In this document: positions 1-11,521 of the stretch, piece after piece
How the letters are laid out: each line of letters begins with the position of its first letter
Numbering within the stretch: the first letter of the stretch is position 1
NCBI RefSeq assembly: GCF_009727055.1
Contig: NC_052354.1
Coordinates: forward strand, 45,839,348 to 45,903,347
DNA length: 64,000 bases
DNA from: Benincasa hispida
Taxonomy: Eukaryota > Streptophyta > Magnoliopsida > Cucurbitales > Cucurbitaceae
Direction of reading: 5' to 3'
The notes under the pieces: model-generated
The model's input: the letters and a program-made list of their open reading frames with translations, nothing else
Told to the model about the DNA's origin: nothing
Database searches by the model: none
Made by a program: the position numbers and the translations under genes

Positions 1-60
1 ATATTTATATAATAATAATAACATAACATTAGATAACTATACTAAATAAATATGTAAAAG

Positions 61-175
61 TTAATCGAAGCGGNTCCCCGTCCCCGTTTAGCTCACGGGG
101 AATTTTTTTTCCCACTCTCTCTCTCATTCCCCGCCTAATCGGGGAATCTCCGCCCCCGTGGAGAAATTGAACATC
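61..175. repeat. GC-rich CCCCG/GGGGAAT low-complexity repeat
   Basis: A short GC-rich island in AT-rich DNA, built from repeated CCCCG, CGGGGAAT and CTCTCT motifs that partly pair with each other as inverted copies. A single N lies at position 74. An open frame on the minus strand across this stretch is a by-product of the repeat and shows no protein domain. Similar CCCCG/GGGGA phrases occur in plant transposon ends, but I see no matched boundary here. Confidence 0.5.
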
Positions 176-285
176 TCTACTCAGTTGTAGATCATTAGTA
201 CACAAATCTACAGATAATTTTGGATCGAAGGACATCGTCGTCATTAAAAGATAACAAGATTTGGGCTAAAAGAATAGTCCAAGGC

Positions 286-336
286 AAAGTGTCTGATGAA
301 GGAAATCCACGAGGAGAAAGTGTCTGATGAAGGAAC
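286..336. repeat. Short direct repeat, two 19-bp copies
   Basis: The string AAAGTGTCTGATGAAGGAA occurs twice, starting near 286 and near 318, 32 bp apart. No gene or element boundary is associated with it. Confidence 0.6.
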
Positions 337-484
337 TGATCCAGAAAAGGGAAGGGATTTAAATGTAGCTCGGAAATCCTAGAGGAATGAGACCTAAGTC
401 AACATTATAAATTTGTGGTAAAGCTCTTAAAGAAAATAAGTTTATTCTAATACTCAAAATCTCAACTTGCACCACGGTTTCCCC

Positions 485-1006
485 TAGGGGTGTTAAAAAA
501 AGCCAATGACTCGAAAAAATCAATCAACCCAATGGATTAGGTTGGTTCTTGGGCTCATCTAAAAGAACCCAAATCAACCTATATAAAATGCATATTTTTT
601 CTCGTATGATACAATTAGTTATACATATATATTTATTTTAGTTTTATTTAACTTCCTAAATTTTTTTTGGATAATTTATTTTCGAACATCTCCTAAAAAT
701 AATTTTAGCACTATGGAAAGAGATTTTACATTATATAAATTCAAATTAAGTTGTTAATATTAATTTAATATATGCAAATAATTAAATCAAACTTTTACTT
801 ATTAACATTTTACTTCTTTTTAGAAAAAAAATTTAAATAAATTACTCGACTAATTCGAACCAATTCAACCTAAGTATTTCATGGTTGGGTTGGGTTCATT
901 TTTCTAATGAGAGTTATTTGGATTGAAGAAATTTACAACCCGAACAATTAAAATTAGGTTTAAAAAGTCCTTCAACCCAATCTAACTCAACCTACGAACA
1001 CCCCTA
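485..1006. mobile_element. MITE-like element with TAGGGGTGTT inverted ends (hAT-like)
   Basis: The left end reads TAGGGGTGTT and the right end AACACCCCTA, a perfect 10-bp terminal inverted repeat. Inside each end lie GGTTGGGTT / AACCCAA-type motifs in opposite orientation (about 512-550 and 850-990), which is the usual look of plant hAT-related MITEs. The interior (600-840) is AT-rich and non-coding. An 8-bp target duplication is not evident: the left flank GTTTCCCC does not match the right flank. Classification as hAT-like is inference from the end sequence. Confidence 0.6.
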
Positions 1007-1836
1007 ATCTCTCCTCTAACTTAAGTTAATCTATGTGGTAAGCACCACACTAGTTTACAAATCATGTGTCACGTTCTTTTCCGAATTACAAATTCATAAT
1101 TGGTATCACGTTAGGATAAGATTTCAATTTTAACCCATTAAGATTTTCACATCAACATACGACACTCCGGCTACTTTGTTGTGTACATATGGACGTGAGT
1201 GAGCGCAGGCAATGCACTCTGGATTAATCTTCGTACGGCTTGGCTTAAATTAAAGCCTCTGCGGCTGAAGAGATATTTACCATATGGAAGATTGGGGAAA
1301 AAGAAACTCCCGTTCCCTCTCGCGTGCGCATTTGGCTAAGGCGTTGTTTGTAAAACAAATGTTTCTAGTGGAAGAAGGGGGAAGGCAAATTGATTGATCG
1401 AGCCCCACCTTCACTAGTGCAATAAAAGACTGGCCTCCATCATCACATCATCCTTTGTATAAAAGATATGGTCGAATAATACCTAGATCATGACCTCAGT
1501 GGTTCCATTATATTTCAACTTCATCACGAGTGCATAATCAAGGGTCGGATTTTAGTGAGATAAGAGATGGTGTGGAGAAAGCCTAGTCCCTACCAGCAAG
1601 CTAATAGGTGCTAACAAGGTTTCACACTAGCTAAAAAATGAAAAGATAATATTTATATAAGCGAAGGCAATTATTACCACGGGTCATTTGAGTGAAACAA
1701 AGAACAAAGCTTTTATATTTAACGTGGACAATATCATAACATTGTACATATATGCAAAGGGTTTGTTCTTATTTTTAACATGCCTTTTATGCAACTTTGT
1801 ATCTATACAATAATGTAGTACTGCATATATTTGTAA
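1007..1836. other. Non-coding flank, no recognised feature
   Basis: About 830 bp of AT-rich sequence between the MITE-like element and the first Copia LTR. I see no conserved protein, RNA gene or element terminus. It is the best candidate in the window for original, non-element host DNA. A 125-residue open frame on the minus strand (1684-2061) runs across the LTR boundary and is composition noise. Confidence 0.4.
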
Positions 1837-2158
1837 TGTTGGGATTGATGCCCTAAAGTCTCGTGTCCTGTAGTTTGTAAACAGTTTGTACGAACGCTTG
1901 TGTTGTGTAATATATGATACTTCACATCTTGTATTTTGTTCAGTTGCTTGTTTTTTTTGCTTTACCACAAACCAATAAACATAAAATCCTCGACTATCTG
2001 TATGTAATTTAAGCATGTATGTGGTGACATATAAGTGAATCATGTCTTGAGTGATAACCAAAATGGTCTGTAGTATATGGATATAGGGGGAAAACCATCC
2101 TTGTCACAGATGGTCTGATCCTGATCATCTGTGTTGGGGACATGCGAGCGGGGGCGTT

Positions 2159-2184
2159 GATAACTTGTAGAAATACAAGTTATT
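2159..2184 (+). other. Terminal hairpin of solo LTR copy 1 (GAAA loop)
   Basis: Arms GATAACTTGTA and TACAAGTTATT flank the loop GAAA: 10 Watson-Crick pairs plus a terminal G-T wobble. The hairpin starts at the second base of the LTR. GAAA is a GNRA-class loop if formed in RNA. Confidence 0.85.
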
Positions 2185-2707
2185 TATACTGTTTTATTTA
2201 GATATTGCGGCAAAAAGAAAGGAAAGTTACGTCGATAGATACAAATTGGTTAAGAAATACGAAAATTACGAAATGTCGTGAATACACCCACTAACACCAT
2301 TGCGATGGTAGAATAGAATGTTTCTGTTTCTGTTTGCAGAAAATAAGTCACCGCATGCGTTCATGGCTTAAAGACAAAACAAACAACGCATCTACGTCGC
2401 ATTGTGCCCATCAATCAAGAACGAAAAGATGATCAACGCAATGACGGCGCATACGACAATCGATCTTGAGCTTAGCGATCAACGCAATTTCAACCACATG
2501 CGGTAATAAAAACCAACACCGCATGCGGCGATTGATCGAAGATGTGAAGAGCAACGCATTTGCGGAGGATTCTGACAAGTGTACAGCTTTTAGTTGTGCA
2601 TTTCTGACGGATTGATTGCGTAACAGAAGGAATTTTCCATTATGCCATTTCAGGAACTACCATAACTATACAGTGGGGACCACAAATTCAAAGAGCCAAG
2701 TCTCGCC

Positions 2708-2714
2708 TATAAAA
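2708..2714 (+). promoter_or_regulatory. TATA box of solo LTR copy 1
   Basis: TATAAAA in the context GCCTATAAAAAGC, about 550 bp into the LTR. The same position in copy 2 has TATAAATA, so the box is conserved in the family. The LTR transcription start would lie about 30 bp downstream by analogy with plant Pol II promoters. Confidence 0.6.
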
Positions 2715-5532
2715 AGCTTCTTCAAATTCGCTGAAAGATATGCAGATATAGATACTGGTACATACATGTATACATAGAGACGTGCATATACTGATTCTGA
2801 GAGAGAGGCTGGTCTGAAGAGACTATCCGGAGTAGATCCGGGAGAACGACGAGACAAGGCCGAGAGGTGAATCTTCGAGCAGAGAATTCTTCCAATTCTC
2901 ATAGTTGAAGCTCTGTGCAAAAGTCAATTCTACCGGGAAAGCAAGCCTGAGAGGGAAGCTTTCCTCTCCACCACTTCCACACGCTGGCAAGCACAATCTC
3001 CGATCAGGATCTGTGTCAAGACGTTGACACTTCTTCTGTATTCGTTTCTATCCTCTATTTCATCTTTGTGTTCATCTTCTGTAATTCTTCATTCACAACA
3101 TGTATCAAATGCTTAATTTTAGAATTAAATGTTATCATCGTCACCATTATCATCTCTCCGTCTCTTTCCATACATTCATAATCCATTTTCTCCATGATGT
3201 GTTCTTAATCTCCGGGTAAATAGCAAGAATTAAACGATTGAGTTAAATTGTGTTAAAGAATTAATTAAGTTTAGCTAAAGCATGCTCGATGGCATCTTCA
3301 CCTGTGAGAGCAGAAGTGAAGATGTTATTCCGCCTATCGAGAGAAGATTGGAAGAATGTGTTAACTAAAGTGAGAAGTATTTTCAGAGATGGAAACAACC
3401 TTGCGTTCATCACGTTCATCCCTGTTTCACCATAGAGATATAGGAACGTGGCTGATCACCGAGAGGTGTACACCAAGGGAAAGTGGAACCTTAGTTGCGT
3501 CCTTAACACAATTGACAAACTTGCGATATTTTTACTCTTTACTCTTTCTCTTTCTGCTTCATTCATAAGACTTGCCATCGCATACATCGATTCATTTGTA
3601 CAGCTTCACAGTCAGTTCTCGACCTCAGTATCATGTATCATGTATCATAATAGTTTAGGACTTTACTTTATCAACGCATTTTTATTTCATCGCAATCTAT
3701 ATTTCTGTATAAACCCAGCATTCTTTATTCATTATTAAAAACCGGTCGCATGTATCACATTAGTATCGCATTAACGAAAACAATCCCTATGTTCGACCTT
3801 GAATCATTCTGAGAAACTTGCATTGGAATTATACTTGGTTTCAGCGCAAGGAAACTTATGACACACATTACTTCATCGCATACTACGAGTATATCACTAT
3901 CAACGCATATATTTAGACGTAGTATCGCATAAAATTCTCTTTATCGCAAAGCACCTGAGCATATTATATATCATCACAGTGCATGCATACTAATAAAAAG
4001 CAACCATAAATTTATGTCATCAGGAATCCTATACAAAGAGTTTGTATTAGACTTGACCACGAAGTGTTAACGTCTCGTTATACAACACCGTTCATGACAG
4101 AGATTTCACTTCACTAGGATGACCATAGGTAACATGACCTCAATCCTAAGTGAGTTGGGAACTCCTGCCATTGAGGGCTGTTCTTTGATTTGTATGGGTG
4201 CGAGTGGCCAGGTCGCCGATTCAAACCTACCATTTTGGAGATTCATCTGATTTGAGAGCTGGAAACTCAACTACACAAGATGAAATTCACTCCTTCCCCG
4301 AGGCAGGGGTAAGTAGATAGATAGCTCCCTTAAGGGTTGATTCCGGGGCTTGAATGATGTGGCGCCACACACCTTCTCTTAGCCCGAGAGGTGTTCACAC
4401 ATAGTTGGACTATGTTGTATTGTTCATTTGAGGAATCAGTGGTACTTAAGGAGTGAGATGTAACTACAGGGGCAAAATGGTAATTTGGCCTAGCTGTACT
4501 TACGAGCATCTGTGAAGGGTCATCGTACACATGATTGGTTATATCCGATGGACACAAAAATATATCTGTGGTAAGAAGAGTTCAGCTGTTGGTCATTAGT
4601 GGAATGCTTAACAGTCAACGGATGGTGGATCTCGTGGCTAAAGAGTTTAGTCAGCTATTCACGCACCATTGGAGCTTCGAGCCACAGGTTCATTAGGTTT
4701 CCTAGGTAGCTTGGATAAAGTCGAGAATCAGTGTTTGGGTTAATTTGAAATGTTCAAATTGACAAGAGGAAGTTCGATTATATATGATATAATTGGACTG
4801 GTTAATTATATATGATATAATTGGCTAAATATATGAGATACATTATTTTGAAGGAAATTAGATATAAATATGATTTATATCAAGTAGAGGAGAGGAGAAA
4901 TTACTAGATATGTGATATCAAACTATAGGGTAAAAATATAATATGTTTATATTTATTAATATTTTAATTGGTTAATTATATGATAATTAACCTAAAATCT
5001 CGCTCGGACGTGCGTTAGTGGGAACATCATCGGTTATTATAACTGATGAATAAAAATGAAATTTGTTTCATTTTTGAAGAGTTTGAAAAAAGGTTCGAAA
5101 AAAGATCAAAGGAGCACGTTGGTGTGAAAAGTAATCGATCGCTTAAAATTAAGAGCCTATATGATAGTCGCTCTATGCCTAAATGATCGTCTACCTAGCG
5201 CCTAAACGATTGCACACTAAGTCCTAAACGATCAGTTATCTTACCTAAACGATCGTATAGTGTGTCGTGTTTGCAAAACGATCGCCTTCTATTTTCTAAA
5301 TGATCGTTCAGTAAAATCAACACGATCGTGTAGTTTCTCCTAAACGATAAGCATCTTACTATACGAGAACTTCATATTCCCTCCCACTTGCTTATCGCCT
5401 ACATGATCTGTTCTTTCTCCTACCTCTACCAAACTCACCAAAGACCACGCTTTGGGTTCTCACTCCGAGAATACCTAGGGCTCTTTTCTGGTGGTTTCGT
5501 CCCCGCTACGTTCGTTTTTGTGCGGTTGTTAG

Positions 5533-6057
5533 GATGGGAGAATTTTCATAGTAAGTGGGAGCGGGAAGTGCAATAGCATATCCCTCGGTCTCTCTCATTA
5601 GGTTGAATAAAGTTACTACGCATCACCTCAAGGCACCCTAGGAGTGTCACCCTAAAGGATGGTAGTTTTGTGCGTTTGTTTATTTGATCTCCTGTAAAGG
5701 ATAAGGTAACTTAGTCTCTTGCCTACAGTAGGCTCATTAGGGCAGGACTCTGACACCGAAAGCGAGGGGTCACACTTACATGAAATTGTTAAAGGTTAAT
5801 AGTTTTGGATCGAAAAATGGTGGCTGTTAGGTTCAGTTCCAAGAGTTGGTTCTGCCTAATGGTTGAGAATGTCTCATCCTAGCGAAGGGGCAATTGATCA
5901 CCCCACCGATGACGTTTATCCTGCCTCATTGAGGCATTGTTGCAAAATAGAAGTCTATAACTTAGGGTACTTGAAACTATTTTGCAAAACTGATTGGTTT
6001 AAAAGTGGTTTAGCAAAATCTAATAAAATTGTTCGTATTTTCAGCAACTTTTTCAAA
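5533..6057 (+). other. Leader between 5' LTR and gag of Copia-1 (PBS deleted)
   Basis: The leader is non-coding and shares the words CATAGTAAGTGGG (about 5547) and TCTCATTAGGTTG with the leader of the element at 19980-21830 (there at about 21352 and 21400), which identifies it as internal leader rather than LTR. No TGGTATCAGAGC primer-binding site is present, so the deletion at about 5530 removed it. The end of the leader (about 5940-6050) carries the same TTTGCTAAA- and TTGGTTT-type motifs as the related elements. Confidence 0.6.
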
Positions 6058-7068
6058 ATGGCAACAACCATGTTGGCATTACTAAGCACTGAAAAACTAC
6101 TAGTGATAATTTCGCAACTTGGAAACACATGATCACGACGATCTTGATCATCAAGGATCTCATGTTCGCTCTCACGGAGGTTTGTCCTTCTTATTCCATT
6201 CTAATGCCGCTCGAAATGTTCGGAGAGGCATACGATCGATGGACAAGAGCGAAATGAGAAGGCCCGAGCCTACATCTGGCAAGTCTTTCTGAAGTCTTGG
6301 CTAAGAAACATGAGCCTATGGTCTCAGCGCGTGGATCATGAATCCTGCCGGGGGATGTTTGGACAACCGTCTGAATAGCTTATGCATAAGGCTCTTAAAT
6401 ACATATTCAACTCCAAAATGGAAGAAGGCACCACTATTCGTGAACATGTGCTTAACATGATGGTCCACTTTAATGTGGCGGAGTTGAATGGGTCTACCAT
6501 CGATGAGGGTAGCCAGGTTAGCATAAACCTGCATTCTTTGCCGAAGAGCTTCATGCACTTTGTTAGTAATGTGATTCTTAACAAAGTGAAATATAACCTT
6601 ACAACTCTCCTCAATGAGTTGCAGACCTACCAATCTTTATTGAAAAGTAAAGAGAGGAACAAGGGTGAGACAAATGTTGTTTCATCCTCCAGGACACTCC
6701 ATAGAGGTTCGTTCTCAAGAACGAAGTCTGCACCTTCTACTTCTAATTCTGGAAAGGGGAAGAAAAAGAGGAGTGGTAAGGGAAAAGGGAAGGCACCTGC
6801 TAACCCACCGCTTGTCACCCCAAGGAGGCATCCACAGGTTGCTAAGGGAAAGTGTTTCCACTGCAACCAAGATGGACACTGGAAGAGAAACTGTCCTCGG
6901 TATCTAAAAGAGAAGAAAGCAGCCAAGGTTAAGGCCAAGGCCGATAAAGGTAAATATGATTTACTTATACTTGAAACTTGTTTAGTAGAGAATGATGATT
7001 CTGCCTGGATAATTGATTTGGGCGCCACTAACTATGTTTGTTCTTCTTTTCAGGGGATTAGATCTTAG
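6058..7068 (+). pseudogene. Copia-1 gag and start of protease (broken)
   Basis: Gag packages element RNA; protease would cleave the polyprotein. Reading starts at ATG 6058 (MATTMLALL, then a KLxGDNFATWK-like motif near 6105), shifts frame at about 6120, has further stops near 6255-6380, and is open from 6382 to 7068. The open part contains a Copia gag region (MMVHFNVAELNG; KVKYNLTTLLNELQTYQSL), a Lys/Gly-rich basic stretch (6740-6800) and a CCHC zinc knuckle at about 6853-6893 (CFHCNQDGHWKRNC, intact). Protease follows near 7003-7035 with WIIDLGATNYVC: the catalytic DSG is DLG, a Ser-to-Leu change. The frame ends at TAG 7066. Family assignment to Ty1/Copia is secure. The protein is certainly non-functional. 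Confidence 0.85.
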
Positions 7069-8126
7069 TGACAGCTGAAGACTTGTGAGATGACGATGCG
7101 AGTAGGCACCAGACACGTCGTCTCAGTTATGGCAGTGGGAGGACTCCAGTTAGCTTTACAGAATAGGTTTCTTATTTTAAAAGATGTATATATTGTTCCC
7201 GAACTAAAAAGGAACCTCATTTCTGTAAAGTGTTTATTGCAATGTAAATATACTGTCTTCTTTGATGTGGATAAAGCGTTTATTCATAAAGATGGTATTT
7301 TTATTTGCACAACAAATCTGGAATCGAATTTATATGTGCTAAGGTCGTTAGCCATTAATTCCCTCCATAATACTGAATTGTTTAGAACTGCGGTAACTCA
7401 ATCAAAACGTCGACGAATTTCTCTAAAAGAAAATGCCTAACTTTGGCATCTTCATTTAGGGCACATCAATCTCAATAGGATTGAGATATTGGTGAAGAAT
7501 GGACTTCTAAGTGAGTTAGAAGAAAATTCTTTATCAGTGTGTGAGTCTTGCATTGAGGGTAAGATGACTAAACGACCTTTTACTGGAAAAGGATATAGAG
7601 CCAAGGAGCCTCTTGAGTTAGTACATTCTGACTTTTGTGGTCCTATAAATGTACGAGCCCGAGGTGGCTGTGAGTATTTTATTAGTTTTACTGATGATTA
7701 CTCTAGGTACGAGTATGTTTATCTTATGCAACGGAAGTCTGAATCCTTTGAAAAGTTCAAAGAGTTCAAGGATGAAGTTGAAAATGCATTAGATAGACGG
7801 ATTAAAACACTTCCATCAGATCGAGGTGGAGAGTTTTTGGACCTGGCATTCCAGGACTATTTGATAGAACATGGAATCATTTCCTAACTCTCTGCGCCGG
7901 GTACACCTCAACAGAATGGTGTAGCGGAGAGGAGAAATAGGACCTTGTTAGACATGGTTTTCTCGATGATGAGTTACGCTTCCTTACCGGACTCGTTTTA
8001 GGGTTTCGCAGTGGAGACTACGGTATACATACTCAACTGTGTTCCCTCCAAGAGTGTTGCAAGAACACCTCTGGAGTTGTGGAATGGGCGTAAAGCTAGT
8101 TTACATCACTTCTGCATTTGGGGTTG
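7069..8126 (+). pseudogene. Copia-1 protease end and integrase, N-terminal part (broken)
   Basis: After the gag stop the frame resumes at 7090 with the protease C-terminal part (DVYIVPELKRNLISV) and then the integrase zinc region (LWHLHLGHINLNRI, then CESCIEGKMTKRPF). The catalytic core is recognisable: the first Asp in ELVHSDFCGP, the DDYSRYEYVYL block, the second Asp in LPSDRGGEF, and Glu in [14 protein letters not shown]. The DDE residues are present, but stops interrupt at 7438-7440, 7885-7887 and about 8000. Integrase reading ends at ...FCIWGC, where the solo LTR 8127-12123 is inserted. The reading continues with PAHV after it, so the insertion split a single coding unit. Confidence 0.87.
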
Positions 8127-8439
8127 TAATGGCGGGAAATTAGATGTCAATTTACTCGATAACTAAAATCCCTTGGACTCAATATGCGATGCATGTTCTT
8201 AAGGTATGCGTTGATAGTCATGCGTTGGAATGACTATGCGTTAATAAATGTATGCGATGACCATGCGTTCTGTCACAAGTTTTCTTGCACTCACGGCAAG
8301 TATAACGCGAATGAAAATTTCTCGAGTGATCTGAGGTCGAACTTAGGGACTTGTAGCTAGGTGAATGCGGTCATGTGCATGCGGCTATTGAATAAAAGAA
8401 TGGATGGGAAGGTTTCTAAGCTAACACTACTTCTACTCT

Positions 8440-8465
8440 GATAACTTGTAGAAATACAAGTTATT
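8440..8465 (+). other. Terminal hairpin of solo LTR copy 2
   Basis: Identical in sequence to the copy 1 hairpin: 11-bp stem (terminal G-T wobble) with loop GAAA, beginning at the second base of the LTR. Confidence 0.85.
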
Positions 8466-8978
8466 TATACTGTTTTATTTAGATATTGCGGCCAAAAGAA
8501 AGGAAAATTGCGTCAATTGTATAAAATTAGTTACGAAATGCAAGGATTATATATTGTCGTCAATATACCAATTGACACCATTGCGATGGTAGAAAAGAAT
8601 GTTTCAAATCTGTTTTGCAGGAAATCAAATCACCGTATGCGTTCAAGGCTCAAGATAAAAAGAACAATGCATTTACGTCGCATTGCGCCCATCATTCAGA
8701 AATAAATAAACGATCAACGCAATAACGACACATGCGACAATCGATCCAGAGCTTTATTTAAACCGCATGCGGAAATAAAAAACAACACCGCATGCGGGCA
8801 AACGATCGAAGATGTGAAAGAGCAACACAATTGTGGAGGATTCTGACGCGTGTACAACTGATCGTTGTGCATTTCTGACAGGATTTATTGTGTAACAGAA
8901 GGAATATTCACTCCACCATTTCAGGAACTACCTTAACAATAAAGTGGGGACCATAATGCAAAGAGTCAAAGCTTAGCC

Positions 8979-8986
8979 TATAAATA
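8979..8986 (+). promoter_or_regulatory. TATA box of solo LTR copy 2
   Basis: TATAAATA in the context AGCCTATAAATAGC, about 540 bp into the LTR, at the same relative position as in copy 1. Confidence 0.6.
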
Positions 8987-11512
8987 GCTCTGGCCATTCC
9001 ACTGAAAAGGATGCTTGAATATAGAGAAAAGTGTATATACTGATCTGAGAGAGAGACTGATTGAGTGACTAATCAGAGTAGATCCGGGAAGAATTAAGAG
9101 ACAAGGCCGATAGGTGAGTCTCTGGGCAAGAATCCTTCCGATCCCCACCATTGAAGCTCTATACGAAGGTCACTTCTACCGGACAAGCAAGCCTGAGAGG
9201 GAAGCTCTTCTGTTCATCCACTCCACACGCCGGCAAGCAAATCCACCATCCAGACCTGTGTCAAGACGTTGACACTCTTCTGTATTTGTTTCTATCTCTT
9301 TATCATCAATTGTATTCATCTTCTTAGTCTATCATTCACACCATGTATCAGACGCTTAATTCTATAATTAAATGTTATGATCATTTCCATCTCCACCTCA
9401 TTGCCTATTTCCGTTCATCCATATTTCACTTTCTCCACGATGTTTTCTTAATCCCTTAGATAATTAGCAATAATGGAGCAAATAAATTAATTGGGTTAAG
9501 GAAATAATTATGTTTAGTCAAAGCATGCTAGACGACATTTTCACCTGTGAGAGTAGAAGTGAAGATGCCATTCCGCCTATCAAGAGAGGGTTGGAAGAAT
9601 GCGTTTACTAAAGCGAGAAGTACTTCCAGAGATGAAAGCAACCTTGCGTTCACCACGTTCATCCCTATTTCACCATAGAGATATGGGAACACGGCCAATC
9701 ACTGAGAGGTGTACGCCAAGAGAAAACGGAAACTTGGTTGTATCTTTAACGCAATTAACAAACTTACGATGTTTGTACTAATTATTCTTTCCCCTTCTGA
9801 TTCAACCATAAAGCCTTGCCATCCCATACCACGATCCTTTGTATAAACTTCACAGTCAGTCTCGAACTCGGCATCATGTATATCATGTATCTTGTATCTT
9901 GCATCACGTTAGATTAGGTTTATTTTTATCGCAATTTATTTTATTAATGCAACTTTAGTTATCTGCACAATTTTACTTTACCGCAATTTACTTTCCTGTA
10001 CAAACACAATCTTTATTAATTGTAAAAACTGATCACATATATAAAAAATGTAACATATTAACGACAACAATCCCTGTGTTCGACCTCGGATTACTCTGAG
10101 AAACTTGCGTTGAAATTATACTTGGTTTCAGCGCAAGGAAACTTGTGACAACGCATAGCATACTACATGCATTTCGTTAATAATGCATACATCTAGAAGT
10201 AGTATCGCATAAAGTGTAAATAAGTATAACACAACATCCACACTCCATCTCCATCTTTCCAAGTCATCAAGTTTATGGCAACATGAGCTTGTATGATTCA
10301 CATTCAACATTGTCCATATTCATATATGCTTATTTAGAGAACACCAATTCAGCAGTGTACATACTTCTAGCTAACAGACAACGCAATGAGAATATGCATG
10401 AGAGATAGAGACATGAAAACTCTTGACATGAAACAAATGAATGGGAAAAATAGATAAAATGCGGAGATGTTTTCATTGCAATACTTAAGAGTGACCACAA
10501 GGGCAACCTTAGTCAACGCAAGCCATGCGATCATGCTACACACACTTGAGCCTAACTCTAGGACGTATGCGGTGGTTATGCATAAGTGTCGAGATGACTG
10601 CATATAACCACCATATTCTACTTCCTGGACGCATGCAATATCCTATCCGTAGGGTACATACGCTGTGTGACAGCAAACGAAGCTTATCTCTAAGTTCTCC
10701 ATTCTTGCCTATGCATTCCAATCCGCTCTCTCGAGTCTTAGATTTGGATTTTAGACTACTCTCTCAAGTATGCCTAAATGATGAATGATGCACTCATAGG
10801 ACAAGGTAACCGCCAAAACTTTGCTGACATAAGATTATTCCTATCTCTAGTGAACAATGCATACATTGCTTAATGCGACCAACCACTTACCCTCCCGGGC
10901 ATTTGGTTGTTGCTAACTTTACTCATAGACAAACATTGCATTGGCCTATAGACAGGCGTTGCTACAACTTCACACTAAGAAAATAAAGTTTACTCACACA
11001 CTCACGCAACACACACCTCTTGGTGGTTTGCTACATGCTTTATATCCCTAATCCATATGACTAAGTATGCGATACTCAAACAATCTCACTAAGTAATGCA
11101 ATAAAGGTTAAAGATGCTAAGTAAAGAAGATGGAGATGGAGTTGAAGGAAATATAGAAATGTATTGAAAAATATATTAATTCCGTAATCCCAAAATGTAG
11201 TACAATACAATATAAGAAAAAGAAGGGAAAAGGAAATGACCAGCTGGAAGCAAAGACTTGCTTCCAGTGGATGTGCATCAAGGTTGCCGGTGATGCCATG
11301 GATGGGCGATGGAGCTGACTCTCTCGAGATCTAGCTTCAGTCGAAGGCTCCGGTCGTCACTCAGAATAGATGAAGGAGATGAAGAACTCTCAAGCGTCTT
11401 CTTACGCATTTGTCTGGATCACAAGGATCCGCCCTAAGCGAACCTTAGGTGAAAACCTTAGATTCAACCTTGGGCAAAAACCTGGATAAATAGAAATTTT
11501 GCTCATCGGCTT

Positions 11513-11521
11513 CTTTATATA
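11513..11521 (-). promoter_or_regulatory. TATA box of solo LTR copy 3 (minus strand)
   Basis: The minus strand reads GGCTCTATATAAAGAAGCC, a canonical plant TATATAAAG box about 610 bp from the LTR start at 12123, comparable to copies 1 and 2. Confidence 0.6.

Larger units (their letters stand above)
2158..4022 (+). mobile_element. Solo LTR (hairpin-start family), copy 1
   Basis: This 1865-bp non-coding block begins TGATAACTTG and ends TTATGTCATCA. The flanks are GGCGT (2153-2157) and GGAAT (4023-4027). The uninterrupted sequence in the sister LTR near 14530 reads GGCGTCCTATAC, so the right flank is a mutated 5-bp target duplication. TG...CA ends, a 5-bp duplication, a TATA box and no internal PBS, PPT or pol fit a solo LTR. 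The sequence is full of ATGCG, CCGCATGCGG and AACGCAT words. It matches copy 2 (8439-10240) along most of its length. Which superfamily it belongs to is unknown; a Gypsy origin is a guess. Confidence 0.8.
1837..5532 (+). repeat. 5' LTR of Copia-1, split by a solo LTR and truncated at its 3' end
   Basis: It begins TGTTGGGATTG and matches the 3' LTR at 14158 over most of its length. The segment 2158-4022 is a later insertion. 4028-5527 continues the LTR and keeps about 540 bp (roughly 4235-4770) that the 3' LTR has lost. Alignment to the 3' LTR stops at 5527, where the 3' LTR continues for about 225 bp more and this copy jumps into leader sequence. The LTR end and the PBS are therefore deleted. 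The part at 5125-5350 carries the repeated CGATCG-type motif seen in the related LTRs. Confidence 0.82.
8439..10240 (+). mobile_element. Solo LTR (hairpin-start family), copy 2, nested in copy 3
   Basis: It begins TGATAACTTG and ends ACAACATCCA. Flanks TACTC (8434-8438) and CACTC (10241-10245) are a 4/5 match as a target duplication. It matches copy 1 (2158-4022) almost throughout, for instance ATCCGGGA near 9078 against 2837 and the 3' region with GTTCGACCTCGG. The last ~150 bp differ from copy 1, so the right boundary is less certain than the left. It is non-coding; a 60-residue open frame at 9599-9781 is spurious. Confidence 0.7.

Noticed and set aside
1684..2061. 125-residue minus-strand open frame
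   Set aside because: It crosses the boundary between flanking DNA and the LTR start at 1837, so it cannot be an ancestral gene.
2666..3738. Open frames at 2666-2920 (minus) and 3448-3738 (plus) as small genes
   Set aside because: Both lie in a solo LTR, show no conservation in frame with copy 2 at 8439-10240, and have no domain.
6316..7028. Minus-strand open frames opposite Copia-1 gag
   Set aside because: They are antisense shadows of the gag reading frame.
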